From CAZHTS01 sp964535315 (GTDB lineage Bacteria; Chloroflexota; Anaerolineae; Anaerolineales; Anaerolineaceae), in the NCBI GenBank assembly GCA_964535315.1, contig CAZHTS010000120.1, positions 1-11,228 on the forward strand: a stretch of DNA of 11,228 bases. Direction: 5' to 3'. This document shows positions 1 to 6,380 of the stretch, piece by piece. The notes under the pieces are model-generated. The model saw only the letters and a list, made by a program, of their open reading frames with translations. It did not search any database and was not told the DNA's origin. The translations under genes and the position numbers were made by a program. Every line of letters starts with the position of its first letter. The first letter of the stretch is position 1.

Positions 1-24
1 GGGAATGTGTGGGTGTCTGCCGTA

Positions 25-49
25 GGGTGCGGGGCTTGCCCCCGCCCTC
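25..49 (-). terminator. GC-rich hairpin downstream of the WD40 gene, possible terminator
   Basis: A perfect 6-bp inverted repeat (GCGGGG at 29-34 with CCCCGC at 40-45, 5-nt loop) can be extended by a few pairs past one mismatch. It lies 22-46 bases past the stop codon of the minus-strand WD40 gene, where a terminator for the operon would be expected. No T-run follows it on the minus strand, so it is not a classical intrinsic terminator. It could be a 3'-end stabilising hairpin or chance pairing in GC-rich DNA. Nothing else is visible in bases 1-70. Confidence 0.25.
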
Positions 50-70
50 CCTGTCCGCCGGCCCGCCCGG

Positions 71-1312
71 TCAGGGCAGGCGCCACAGTTCGAAGCCGTT
101 CAGGCCGTTGAGATACAGCAGGCGCCCGTCGGGGGAGAAACGCAGGCCGTAGATGCCGGCGCCGGCCACGACGCGCTGCAACGCTTCCCCGCCCTCCACG
201 TCCCACAGCACCAGCACGCCGCGCTCGCTGCCGCTGGCCAGGATGCGCCCGTCGGGCGAAAAGGCCAGGGCGTAGAGCGCCCCCAGGTGCGCCAGGCGCC
301 GGCGCAGTTCGCCGCTGCGTACGTCCCACACCAGGATGCTATCGCCGGCGGCGGCGGCCAGGGATTGGCCGTCGGGCGAGTAGGCCAGGGCGCGCGCCGG
401 CTGGTCGAGGCCAGACAGGCTGCGCACGGTCTGCCCGCTGACCAGGTCGAGCAGGTACACGTCGTTGGGTGCGTCCCGGCCGCCGCCGCTGGCCAGGAAC
501 TGCCCGTCAGGCGAGCAGGCCAGCACCTCACCGCTGCGGGCGTCGAGCCGCGTACTTTCCAGCGCGGCGAGGTCGAAGCGCTCGATGCCCGCCGGGTGGG
601 CGGCGATCAGGGTGCGCCCGTCCGGAGCGGCCAGCAGGCTCAAGACCGGGCCGTCGTCGCCGTTCAGGGTGACCGGCACCCCGCCGACGTCCATATACAG
701 CAGGCGGCCGCCTGCGTCATACCCCGGTTCGGGCAGCAGCCAGAACTCGGTGCGGCTGTTGGGCGAACAGGTGGGGCAGTGGATCGAGGTCGCCAGCGCC
801 ATCGCCCCCGGCAAGAAGGCCAGGCCGCGGAAATAGCCCTTTTTGCCGGGCGAAAGCGGCATGGCCTTGATCCGTTCGTTCAACTGTACCTTGCCCGCCA
901 GCAGGGCGCTGCTGTCCCATATATCCAACAAGACCTCGTCGCCGCGGCTGTAGGCGTGAGCGAGATAGCGCCAGTCGGGGGCGAGCACCACGAAACCGGT
1001 CGTCCAGTCGTTCACTCCGCCGGTGCGTACCGGCCGCGCCAACCCGGCAGAGGCGTCACCGCCGGCCGGAGGGGTGTACGTGGGCTGGGGGGTATAGCTG
1101 GGAAGGGCGGTGTAGGTGGGCTGGAACGTATAGGTCGGCTGCGGGGTGTAACTGGGTCGTGCGGTGTAGGTCGGCTGCGGGGTCTCTCCGGCCGGGGGCG
1201 GCGAGACGGCTGTGGCCGGGAGCAGCAGCAACGCGGCCTCGACGAGCACGGCCAGCAGAGCGAGCAGCAGCACGAAGCCGATCAACGCCAGCGGGAAGGA
1301 CGCCTTTTTCAT
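71..1312 (-). CDS. Membrane-anchored WD40 beta-propeller protein with Pro/Thr/Tyr hexapeptide linker
   Basis: 413 residues. A hydrophobic stretch at about residues 6-33, preceded by two lysines, should act as an uncleaved signal anchor. Residues 47-82 are six tandem hexapeptides of the type P-[TS]-Y-T-x-x, a flexible spacer. The rest is a propeller: WD40-like blades are clearest from about 225 to 413, with SPDG turns near 267, 312, 352 and 393 and blade-ending LVWD, VLWD and ELWR strands. Blades before 225 are degenerate. A CPTC motif lies at 179-182. The expected topology is an extracytoplasmic propeller, a protein- or ligand-binding scaffold with no visible catalytic site. Its ATG overlaps the stop of the upstream DUF362 gene (ATGA, 1309-1312) and no good Shine-Dalgarno is present, so translation is probably coupled. 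Family assignment is secure; the function is unknown. Confidence 0.9.
   Translation of the reverse strand: MKKASFPLALIGFVLLLALLAVLVEAALLLLPATAVSPPPAGETPQPTYTARPSYTPQPTYTFQPTYTALPSYTPQPTYTPPAGGDASAGLARPVRTGGVNDWTTGFVVLAPDWRYLAHAYSRGDEVLLDIWDSSALLAGKVQLNERIKAMPLSPGKKGYFRGLAFLPGAMALATSIHCPTCSPNSRTEFWLLPEPGYDAGGRLLYMDVGGVPVTLNGDDGPVLSLLAAPDGRTLIAAHPAGIERFDLAALESTRLDARSGEVLACSPDGQFLASGGGRDAPNDVYLLDLVSGQTVRSLSGLDQPARALAYSPDGQSLAAAAGDSILVWDVRSGELRRRLAHLGALYALAFSPDGRILASGSERGVLVLWDVEGGEALQRVVAGAGIYGLRFSPDGRLLYLNGLNGFELWRLP
1067..1174 (-). repeat. Six tandem 18-bp units encoding P-[TS]-Y-T-x-x
   Basis: The 108 bases encode residues 47-82 of the WD40 protein as exactly six hexapeptides: PTYTAR, PSYTPQ, PTYTFQ, PTYTAL, PSYTPQ and PTYTPP. 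The pattern is imperfect but also visible in the DNA, where recurring GGTGTA- and GGCTG-type blocks appear on the plus strand. The array sits directly between the membrane anchor and the propeller. Short in-phase repeats like this can change copy number by slippage and so alter linker length. Pro/Thr-rich spacers are common in exported Chloroflexota proteins; the regular Tyr in every unit is less usual. Confidence 0.85.
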
Positions 1313-2439
1313 CTGGCCCCGGGCGCGCCCACTGCCGGGTAGACGCCTGCCTGCTGGTAGGCCTGGAAGAGGTGGCCCCAGCTCGTTTCGGCCCGCCAGC
1401 GGGCGGCCCGCGCCCGGTATTTCAGCGGCCAGTAGAGGTAATCCTGTTCGATCTCGCCGATCAGGGTGGGGACGATCACAAAGGGCGTGCGCAGGACGAG
1501 CTTTTGCAGCACGCGGGTCGGGCCGTACCAGGCCAGCCAGGCGAGGAAGCTGTGCGAATTGTAGCCGACCTTGAAGCCCCAGTTTTCGGCGCGCACGTCG
1601 TCGCCGACGAGTTCGATCTCGGCCGGGTCGCCCACGCCCAGGCCCTGTTCGTGCGCCAGGCGGATGTAGCGGATGGCGAGCGGGTCAAAGCCCATCAGGC
1701 GGGCGGCGACGGCGTCGATGGCCACCTGGTCGCTCGAAGCGAGGATGACGTTTTTGACGATGGGCTGGATCATGCGCGGCCCGGCGCCGGTGCCGGCGGT
1801 GGTGCCGTCCATGATGGCCAGGATGCCGGGGTGGATTTCTTTCTGAATGGCGAGCAGGTCGACCAGCGTTTCGTGGATCCAGGTGTGGGTGTAGTGGCGG
1901 TATTTGCTCAACAGCCCGCCAAAGGCGTTCTTCATCGCCCCGGTGGTGGTGGTGTACATGTGCGTCTTGACCGTGGGCAGGTGGACGATGTTCTTGCCGA
2001 TGAAGTAATCGGGGATGAGGATGCCCTCGGGGTAGATGTGATCCAGCGCCAGCATGCGGGCCTGCGGGCGGTAGGGCACCCAGGTCATGTCGCGGGTGCG
2101 GAAGTTGTACAGGGCGGGGACGCCGTAATGGTCGAAGATGGGGCGGTAACCGTTGAGATCCTCGCCCTTGAAGGCGTTGGTGACCACCGTCTGATTCTGT
2201 ACGCACACCAGGTCGTTGAAGCCGGCCTGGCGCAGCGCCTGGATGCTGCCCTCGAGCTGCCAGGGGGTGGTGTTGGCGCCCGGCATGGGGAAGTGCCAGG
2301 TGATGTTGTCTTTGAGGATGGTGGCGACGCCGGGCTGCAACGCCTGGCGCCCGCCGGCCAGTTCGAACAGGCGGGCATAATCCTGAAGCACGGTTTCGGG
2401 GGTGGTGTGCAAGACGGCGACTCGGGCGCGGCTGGTCAT
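1309..2439 (-). CDS. DUF362 domain protein
   Basis: 376 residues, recognised as DUF362 (PF04015). Family hallmarks seen are the central block around residues 148-177 (IGKNIVHLPTVKTH, then TGAMKNAFGG), the acidic DGTTAGTGAGPR segment at 211-222, and the ASSDQVAIDAVAARLMGFDP region at 235-253. DUF362 proteins have no settled biochemical role. Many carry a ferredoxin-type cluster domain, but this one has only one cysteine (residue 79), so it is the cluster-free form. The C-terminal part, about 285-376, is rich in Trp and Tyr and less typical. The start is supported by AAAGGAG five bases upstream. It follows the HEAT-repeat gene after 66 bp and overlaps the WD40 gene by 4 bp, consistent with one operon. 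No signal peptide is seen, so it is probably cytoplasmic. Confidence 0.88.
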   Translation of the reverse strand: MTSRARVAVLHTTPETVLQDYARLFELAGGRQALQPGVATILKDNITWHFPMPGANTTPWQLEGSIQALRQAGFNDLVCVQNQTVVTNAFKGEDLNGYRPIFDHYGVPALYNFRTRDMTWVPYRPQARMLALDHIYPEGILIPDYFIGKNIVHLPTVKTHMYTTTTGAMKNAFGGLLSKYRHYTHTWIHETLVDLLAIQKEIHPGILAIMDGTTAGTGAGPRMIQPIVKNVILASSDQVAIDAVAARLMGFDPLAIRYIRLAHEQGLGVGDPAEIELVGDDVRAENWGFKVGYNSHSFLAWLAWYGPTRVLQKLVLRTPFVIVPTLIGEIEQDYLYWPLKYRARAARWRAETSWGHLFQAYQQAGVYPAVGAPGAR

Positions 2440-2505
2440 GGGGGCTCCTTTCGGGTAAACCTGGTCGGGGCTGGATGCCCCCTGGATTTTAATGAAGTCT
2501 GCCGC

Positions 2506-3315
2506 TCAGGCGCATTGCAGCGGCATGAAGCGCCGGGCCACGGCGCGCACCTCGGGGTGGGGGTCGTGGTGGGCGGCGTGCCGCACGGCGTCTGTGGCGC
2601 CGCCGTTCAGCCCCAGGCTGCGCACGGCCTCCCAGCGCAGGGCGGGCTGGGGGGCGTGCAGGGCGGCCTCGGCCAGGAGGGCCTGGGCGGCGGGCTGCGC
2701 AAAAGCCTGCAGGGTGCGCAGGACTTTCCAGACGATCACCTCATCGTCCGGGTGCTGTTGGTGGACGGCCAGCAGGGCGTCCAGCGCCACCGCGCCGGGA
2801 TGGTGGGCGGCGATCCAGCCGCAGGCGTCGAGCGCCTCGCGGATGGCGCACCGCTCGCCGCCGCGCAGCACGGCTACCAGGGCCGGGGCGGCGGGCGGGC
2901 CGATGCGCCCGAGGGTGCGCGCCGCCAGGTCGCGCGGCAGCGGGTAGCTTTGCTTGTAAAAGCCGGCGGCGGGCAGGCGCTCGTGCTGGTTGCGCCCGAT
3001 GCGTCCCAACTGCGCCGCCAGGGCGGGCACGGCCGGCGCGCCGATGCCTTCGAGCGCGGCGCAGATGTTCAGGCGGGCGTACAGCGCCGTCTCGCGGCAC
3101 AGGCGCTGGCACAGCGGCTCGACGGCCTGCAAACAGGTGCGCCGGCCCAGTTCCCGGGCGGCAGCGGCGCGCTGCTGCGGGGCGGCGGCGTCCAGCAGGC
3201 GGATGAGGGCCGCGTCGTCGAGCGCGCGGACGGCCTGCGCCGCGCCCGGGTCGACCTGCCCGCGCCGGGCGCGGGCGGCGGCTTTTTGTCCGTCGTCGGG
3301 GGCGCGCGGCGACAT
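2506..3315 (-). CDS. HEAT-repeat protein
   Basis: 269 residues. After a charged N-terminus (1-25), the protein is built of paired amphipathic helices of HEAT/PBS-lyase type. Examples are the units around residues 46-72, 76-104, 127-151, 156-182, 190-214 and 222-262, several with the typical A-A-x-x-L-G-R-I-G pattern. An insertion at about 107-126 interrupts the array. The frame stays open upstream to 3498, but that extension overlaps the flavoprotein gene and reads as a Pro/Arg/Cys-rich shadow, so the ATG at 3315 is preferred. That ATG lies 4 bp after the flavoprotein stop, implying translational coupling. No catalytic residues are recognisable; HEAT arrays usually act as protein-binding scaffolds. 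The partner could be a product of the same operon, but this is inference. Confidence 0.82.
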   Translation of the reverse strand: MSPRAPDDGQKAAARARRGQVDPGAAQAVRALDDAALIRLLDAAAPQQRAAAARELGRRTCLQAVEPLCQRLCRETALYARLNICAALEGIGAPAVPALAAQLGRIGRNQHERLPAAGFYKQSYPLPRDLAARTLGRIGPPAAPALVAVLRGGERCAIREALDACGWIAAHHPGAVALDALLAVHQQHPDDEVIVWKVLRTLQAFAQPAAQALLAEAALHAPQPALRWEAVRSLGLNGGATDAVRHAAHHDPHPEVRAVARRFMPLQCA

Positions 3316-3319
3316 GGCC

Positions 3320-3898
3320 TCAGGCCACCGCGGCGGCCATCTTCTGCCCCAGTTCGAAGGCGGCCTGCAGCAGTTCGGGCGATTGGGCGGCCTCGGCCGG
3401 GGCGTTGGCGCTGGCGCACAGCATCCCGCCCCAGCGCATGCGGCAGTGGTGGGCGATGTCTTTGAACATGCCCAGGGCGTTGAGCGCTCCGGCGCCAACA
3501 GCGTCGCTGTCGCCGAAGACCAGCAGCACGCCGAGCGGCTTGCCGGCCCACTGGCTGCCCTCGGGCCCGTTCAACGGGTAGAAGGCGCGGTCGATGAACA
3601 GTTTGGCCTGGGCGCTGACCATCATATAGTAGATCGGGGCGGCGATGACCAGCCCGCTGGCGCGGCGCAGCAGGGGCAGGACGTTTTGCAGATCGTCGTC
3701 CAGGGTGCAGTCGTCGGCCTGGGTTTGCTGGCAGGCGTCGCAGCCCTTGCAGGGGCGGATGTCCAGGGCGCCGGCGGCGATGACTTCCACCGCCTGGCCG
3801 GCGGCGCGCAGGCCGTCGACCACCCGGTCGGCGAGCAGGTCGCTGTTGCTGTTGGAACGCAGGCTGGTCTTGACGACCACGACGGGATTGGGGTTCAT
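3320..3898 (-). CDS. Isf-like iron-sulfur flavoprotein (NADPH-dependent FMN reductase fold)
   Basis: 192 residues of flavodoxin-like fold. The N-terminal KTSLRSNSNSD segment (10-20) is the FMN phosphate-binding loop. APIYYMMVSAQAKLFIDR (87-104) is the second flavin-binding loop and helix of the FMN_red family. Cysteines 50, 53, 56 and 64 form C-x2-C-x2-C-x7-C, matching the compact cluster motif of archaeal and anaerobe iron-sulfur flavoprotein Isf, so a [4Fe-4S] cluster next to FMN is expected. Isf proteins transfer electrons and have been linked to O2 and H2O2 reduction. The frame extends to 4600, but AAGGAG six bases before the ATG at 3898 and the start of homology fix this start. It is the first gene of the four-gene minus-strand run. 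The physiological electron donor and acceptor are not visible. Confidence 0.88.
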   Translation of the reverse strand: MNPNPVVVVKTSLRSNSNSDLLADRVVDGLRAAGQAVEVIAAGALDIRPCKGCDACQQTQADDCTLDDDLQNVLPLLRRASGLVIAAPIYYMMVSAQAKLFIDRAFYPLNGPEGSQWAGKPLGVLLVFGDSDAVGAGALNALGMFKDIAHHCRMRWGGMLCASANAPAEAAQSPELLQAAFELGQKMAAAVA

Positions 3899-3946
3899 GC
3901 GAGCTCCTTGAGGGGGATTGGGGATTGGCGCAAGTATTTCAATGTG

Positions 3947-3975
3947 ATGATACGGTATAATTTTCAGGTTCGCAA
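3947..3975 (-). promoter_or_regulatory. Promoter for the flavoprotein-HEAT-DUF362-WD40 operon
   Basis: Read on the minus strand, TTGCGA (3975-3970) and TATCAT (3952-3947) are separated by exactly 17 bp, matching four and five positions of the sigma-70 type hexamers. The leader to the flavoprotein ATG would be about 40 nt and contains its AAGGAG. The element interleaves with the -10 box of the divergent HAD gene. Confidence 0.5.
3956..3961 (+). promoter_or_regulatory. -10 element of the HAD hydrolase gene
   Basis: A consensus TATAAT lies 36 bases before the HAD ATG. No convincing -35 hexamer is found at 16-18 bp spacing, so either an activator or a poor -35 is implied. It falls inside the spacer of the minus-strand promoter. 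Confidence 0.45.
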
Positions 3976-3997
3976 GAGTGGAAAGAGGAAACGACTT

Positions 3998-4711
3998 ATG
4001 GTAGACATCGCACTGGTGGTCTTTGATCTGGCGGGGACGACGATTGTCGACGACGGGCAGGTGCCCGAAGCGTTTACCACGGTTTTGCGCGCCGAGGGGA
4101 TTGAGCTCAGCGCCGAGGCGCTGCGTGCGGTGCGCGGGGCGTCCAAGCGCGAGGCCATCCGCCACTTTCTGGCCCGGCAGGGGACGGCCGGCGAGGCGCA
4201 GCTTGCGGCGCGCAGCGAGCAGGTGTTTGCAGAATTCCGCCGCTGCCTGGCGCAGGTGTACGCCCGGCGCGGCATTCAGGCCATGCCGGGGGCGGCGCAG
4301 ACCTTTGCCTGGCTGCGCGCCCGCGGCGTAAAGGTGGCGCTCAACACCGGCTTCGACCGCGCCACCACCGGGCTGCTGCTGCACGCCGTAGGCTGGGAAA
4401 ACGCCACGGTGGATGCGGTGGTGTGCGGCGACGACGTGCCGCAGGGCCGTCCCGCTCCGTATTTGATTTTTAACGCCATGCAGGCCTGCGGCGTGCTGGA
4501 CGTGCGCCGGGTGGCCAACGTGGGCGATACGCTGCTGGATTTGCAGGCCGGCTGGAATGCGGCGGCCGGCTGGAATATCGGCGTGTTGTCCGGGGCGCAC
4601 ACCCGCCAGCAGTTAGAAACGGGGGCGTACACCCATCTCTTGCCCGACGTGGCGGCGCTTCCTGCTTTGTGGCAGCCGGGCTGCGACCGCTCTTCTGGCG
4701 CGGAAATCTAA
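3998..4711 (+). CDS. HAD-superfamily phosphonatase-like hydrolase
   Basis: 237 residues. Motif I is FDLAGTT: nucleophile Asp10 with Ala12 where most HAD phosphatases carry the acid/base Asp. That is the DxAGT form seen in phosphonoacetaldehyde hydrolase. Motif II is Thr117 in LNTGFD, motif III is Arg151 in GRPAPYLIF, and motif IV is G176-D177-T-x-x-D181. Lys50 in RGASKREAIR falls where phosphonatase has its Schiff-base lysine (MGLLKxxH). These features match the phosphonatase-like group (TIGR03351) more than ordinary phosphoglycolate phosphatases. The true substrate is not determined, and no phosphonate transport or transaminase genes are present here. The frame is open from 2990, but homology begins at the ATG at 3998, preceded by GAAAGAGGAA. 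It is probably cytoplasmic and transcribed alone, divergently from the flavoprotein operon. Confidence 0.87.
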   Translation: MVDIALVVFDLAGTTIVDDGQVPEAFTTVLRAEGIELSAEALRAVRGASKREAIRHFLARQGTAGEAQLAARSEQVFAEFRRCLAQVYARRGIQAMPGAAQTFAWLRARGVKVALNTGFDRATTGLLLHAVGWENATVDAVVCGDDVPQGRPAPYLIFNAMQACGVLDVRRVANVGDTLLDLQAGWNAAAGWNIGVLSGAHTRQQLETGAYTHLLPDVAALPALWQPGCDRSSGAEI

Positions 4712-4720
4712 AGAAGCGGG

Positions 4721-4750
4721 TTTCCACAGCGGGGTGAGTCGTGTTACAAT
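4721..4750 (+). promoter_or_regulatory. Extended -10 promoter for the small membrane protein gene
   Basis: TGT-TACAAT at 4742-4750 is an extended -10 element. TTTCCA at 4721-4726 is a weak -35 at 18-bp spacing. The leader to the ATG at 4808 would be about 50 nt and includes GGAGG. Confidence 0.4.
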
Positions 4751-4807
4751 AAAGTCGATGATGTTTATTTACTTTGGTTGAATTTGGGTGGCGTGTGGAG
4801 GTGTGCG

Positions 4808-5149
4808 ATGTGGACGATTGGATTCTCCGGCATGTCGATGGTTCAGGTGTTTTTCGCCGCGGCGGCCGTTGGGTTGCAGACTCCTTTGCCGGCCGAGGAG
4901 AGCGGCGGCGGGCAGGGTTCGCCGCTGCTGGCGGTGTTGGGCATCCTCGCCCTGGTGGGCGGCCTGGCCTGGATCACCTGGCAGAAGTCGCGCTCGCGCG
5001 ATTTGCAAAAGATCAAGACCGTGGCCTGTCTGCCGTTGATCGACGAACGGGCCGAGGAGCGGGTCAAGGAGAAAATCGAGGAGTTCGAGAAGCGTAAGCA
5101 GGCGGAGGAACGCCAGCGGGCGAACCGCTATGGCCGTAAACATCCTTGA
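4808..5149 (+). CDS. Small single-pass membrane protein with charged helical tail, unknown function
   Basis: 113 residues from the ATG at 4808, which has GGAGG six bases upstream. An in-frame TTG at 4778 would add ten residues but lacks a ribosome site. The N-terminus (about 3-23) is hydrophobic and could be a signal sequence or a first membrane helix. A Gly/Ser/Glu-rich turn follows, then a clear transmembrane helix at about 39-58. After SRSRD the tail from about 78 to 107 is dense in Glu, Lys and Arg with heptad-like spacing, suggesting a long amphipathic or coiled-coil helix, probably in the cytoplasm by the positive-inside rule. I do not recognise a family. It sits alone between the HAD and universal stress protein genes, each with its own candidate promoter, so linkage to either is weak. 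Confidence 0.72.
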   Translation: MWTIGFSGMSMVQVFFAAAAVGLQTPLPAEESGGGQGSPLLAVLGILALVGGLAWITWQKSRSRDLQKIKTVACLPLIDERAEERVKEKIEEFEKRKQAEERQRANRYGRKHP

Positions 5150-5173
5150 AAACCGCCGGAAATGTAGTACAGT
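5146..5173 (+). promoter_or_regulatory. Promoter for the universal stress protein gene
   Basis: TTGAAA (5146-5151) and TACAGT (5168-5173) are 16 bp apart. The -35 box overlaps the stop codon of the small membrane protein gene. The predicted leader to the ATG at 5244 is about 65 nt and contains an inverted repeat. Confidence 0.45.
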
Positions 5174-5195
5174 TTAAATAGAAACCGTTTCATTG

Positions 5196-5219
5196 TCTCG
5201 CCTTTCAACCTGGGCGAGA
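5196..5219 (+). other. Inverted repeat in the universal stress protein leader
   Basis: TCTCGCC (5196-5202) and GGCGAGA (5213-5219) pair perfectly over 7 bp with a 10-nt loop. The hairpin ends about 13 nt before the AAAGGAG at 5232-5238. It could be a 5' stabilising stem, a protein-binding site or an operator. No T-run follows, so it is not a terminator. Confidence 0.35.
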
Positions 5220-5243
5220 ACAGGGCACGGGAAAGGAGAGGTC

Positions 5244-5663
5244 ATGTTCCACACCATCCTGCTTTCGTATGATGGTTCTGAACACGCCCGCAAAGCAGCC
5301 CGGATTGCCGCTGAATGCGCCCGCCAGCAGGAGAAATCTTTGTTATGGTTGGTGTGCGTGGTTGAAGATGTCTCTGATGTGCTTCAGGAACCGTATCGTA
5401 GCCAGTTGATCGCCGAACGCACGATTGGCGGTCAGGCTTTGTTGGAGGAGGCGGCCCAGATTGTCGGCGATCACGTCGAGGTGCGCCGCGAATTGTTGTT
5501 CGGTGATGTGGCCGAGTGTATCATGCGCGTGGCCGAGACGCGCGCCTGCGATCTGATCGTGATGGGCACGCGTGGCCTGGGTACGTTGCGTGGTTTGCTG
5601 TTGGGCAGCAAGGCGCAAAAGGTGGTCAGCCTGGCGCCGTGTCCGGTTCTGTTGGTTAAATAG
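5244..5663 (+). CDS. Universal stress protein, UspA family, ATP-binding type
   Basis: 139 residues, the normal length for a single-domain UspA protein. The N-terminal ILLSYDGSEHARKA segment carries the conserved Asp10. The C-terminal G108-x2-G111-x9-G121-S122 motif is the ATP-binding signature, so this should be the nucleotide-binding rather than UspA-like non-binding subtype. The final CPVLLVK strand is typical and forms the dimer interface in known structures. Such proteins are cytoplasmic and accumulate under starvation, oxidative or energy stress, but the direct target is usually unknown. The ATG at 5244 is chosen over an upstream start at 5193 because AAAGGAG precedes it and homology starts there. 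Its last 8 bases overlap the convergent membrane protein gene, leaving no room for a terminator between them. Confidence 0.93.
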   Translation: MFHTILLSYDGSEHARKAARIAAECARQQEKSLLWLVCVVEDVSDVLQEPYRSQLIAERTIGGQALLEEAAQIVGDHVEVRRELLFGDVAECIMRVAETRACDLIVMGTRGLGTLRGLLLGSKAQKVVSLAPCPVLLVK

Positions 5664-6369
5664 CCTGGGCGCTGGCGCGGCAGATTTGTACGCCGGTGTG
5701 GGCCAGGGCGGCGAGCGTGGCGGCGTCCTCCAGCATCTTGTCCTGGACGGTGAGTGTAACGCCGCCGCGCTCGAGACGGGCGACGAGCGTCAGTTCCGCC
5801 GGCCAGTCGCTCAGGGCGCGCCCGACTTCGGGCGCCAGCATCAACTGCCGGGCGAGCGTTTCATCGTGCGCCCACAGGCTGTACCGTCCGCTCAGGTTGG
5901 GCGCCAGCGGCACGGGGTGCAGCCCGTCCATCTGGGCAGCGTCTTCACCCAGCATGCCGCGCAGGGCGGTTTGCAGCAGCATGCCGCCCAGCCCGCTGAG
6001 TTGCAGGTCGGGTAGTGGGCTGTTGGCGCCGGCCGGCCCGAGCAGGATCAACCCGTCCGGGATGGCGCCCGCCGGGCTGCGCCACACCGTCTGGCGCTGC
6101 ACCCCCGCCGAAGTGCTGCCATCGGCGGTGCTGCTGGTGGTGGCGACGCGCGCCTCCATTTGCCAGTTCAGCCCGGCTTCGTTGGCGCTGAAGCGGTAGC
6201 CGCTGGTGTTGCCCTGGCGAAAGGGCTGCGCCTGCCAGCCGCGCCGCCGGGCCTCGGCCAGCAGCTGGGCGCTGCGTTGCCGGCTGCGCCGGGCGAACCA
6301 CAGATAGGCGCCCAGGCCGAGGACACCCAGTACGGCGATAACGATCAGGTTGGCGAGAATATCGTTCAT
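5656..6369 (-). CDS. Single-pass membrane protein, unknown function, distant paralogue of its upstream neighbour
   Basis: 237 residues. A transmembrane helix spans about residues 5-25 and is followed by an Arg-rich stretch (27-43), so the remainder is probably cytoplasmic. The soluble part begins with a GYRFSANEAGLNWQMEARV strand-like region and a Ser/Thr-rich loop (78-88). A segment at 164-186 (SLWAHDETLARQL onward) aligns without gaps to residues 165-187 of the upstream gene product. I know no named family for it. The start is the ATG at 6369 with AAGGAG seven bases upstream; the longer open frame to 6603 overlaps the upstream gene and is discarded. It lies 11 bp after that gene and is the last member of the three-gene run. 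Its 3' end overlaps the convergent universal stress gene by 8 bp. Confidence 0.8.
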   Translation of the reverse strand: MNDILANLIVIAVLGVLGLGAYLWFARRSRQRSAQLLAEARRRGWQAQPFRQGNTSGYRFSANEAGLNWQMEARVATTSSTADGSTSAGVQRQTVWRSPAGAIPDGLILLGPAGANSPLPDLQLSGLGGMLLQTALRGMLGEDAAQMDGLHPVPLAPNLSGRYSLWAHDETLARQLMLAPEVGRALSDWPAELTLVARLERGGVTLTVQDKMLEDAATLAALAHTGVQICRASAQAI

Positions 6370-6380
6370 GGCGGCTCTCC

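Noticed and set aside
1060..1200. The repeated GGTGTA blocks as a CRISPR or satellite array
   Set aside because: The units are 18 bp, contiguous and in frame with a Pro/Thr/Tyr linker; there are no unique spacers.
287..1342. A 351-codon plus-strand open frame opposite the WD40 gene
   Set aside because: Low-complexity Gly/Gln/Arg composition and exact antisense placement to a clear propeller gene; no ribosome site.
1159..3465. A 768-codon open frame on the plus strand across the DUF362 and HEAT genes
   Set aside because: It is antisense to two genes with clear family signatures. Its product is Gly/Val/Gln-rich without domain features, as expected from GC-rich codon bias.
3316..3498. N-terminal extension of the HEAT protein to an upstream start
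   Set aside because: The added 61 residues overlap the flavoprotein gene and are Pro/Arg/Cys-rich; the start at 3315 is placed directly after the flavoprotein stop.
4702..4725. Hairpin just before and after the HAD stop codon as a terminator
   Set aside because: The stem needs two G-U pairs and no T-run follows; it could not be told from chance pairing.
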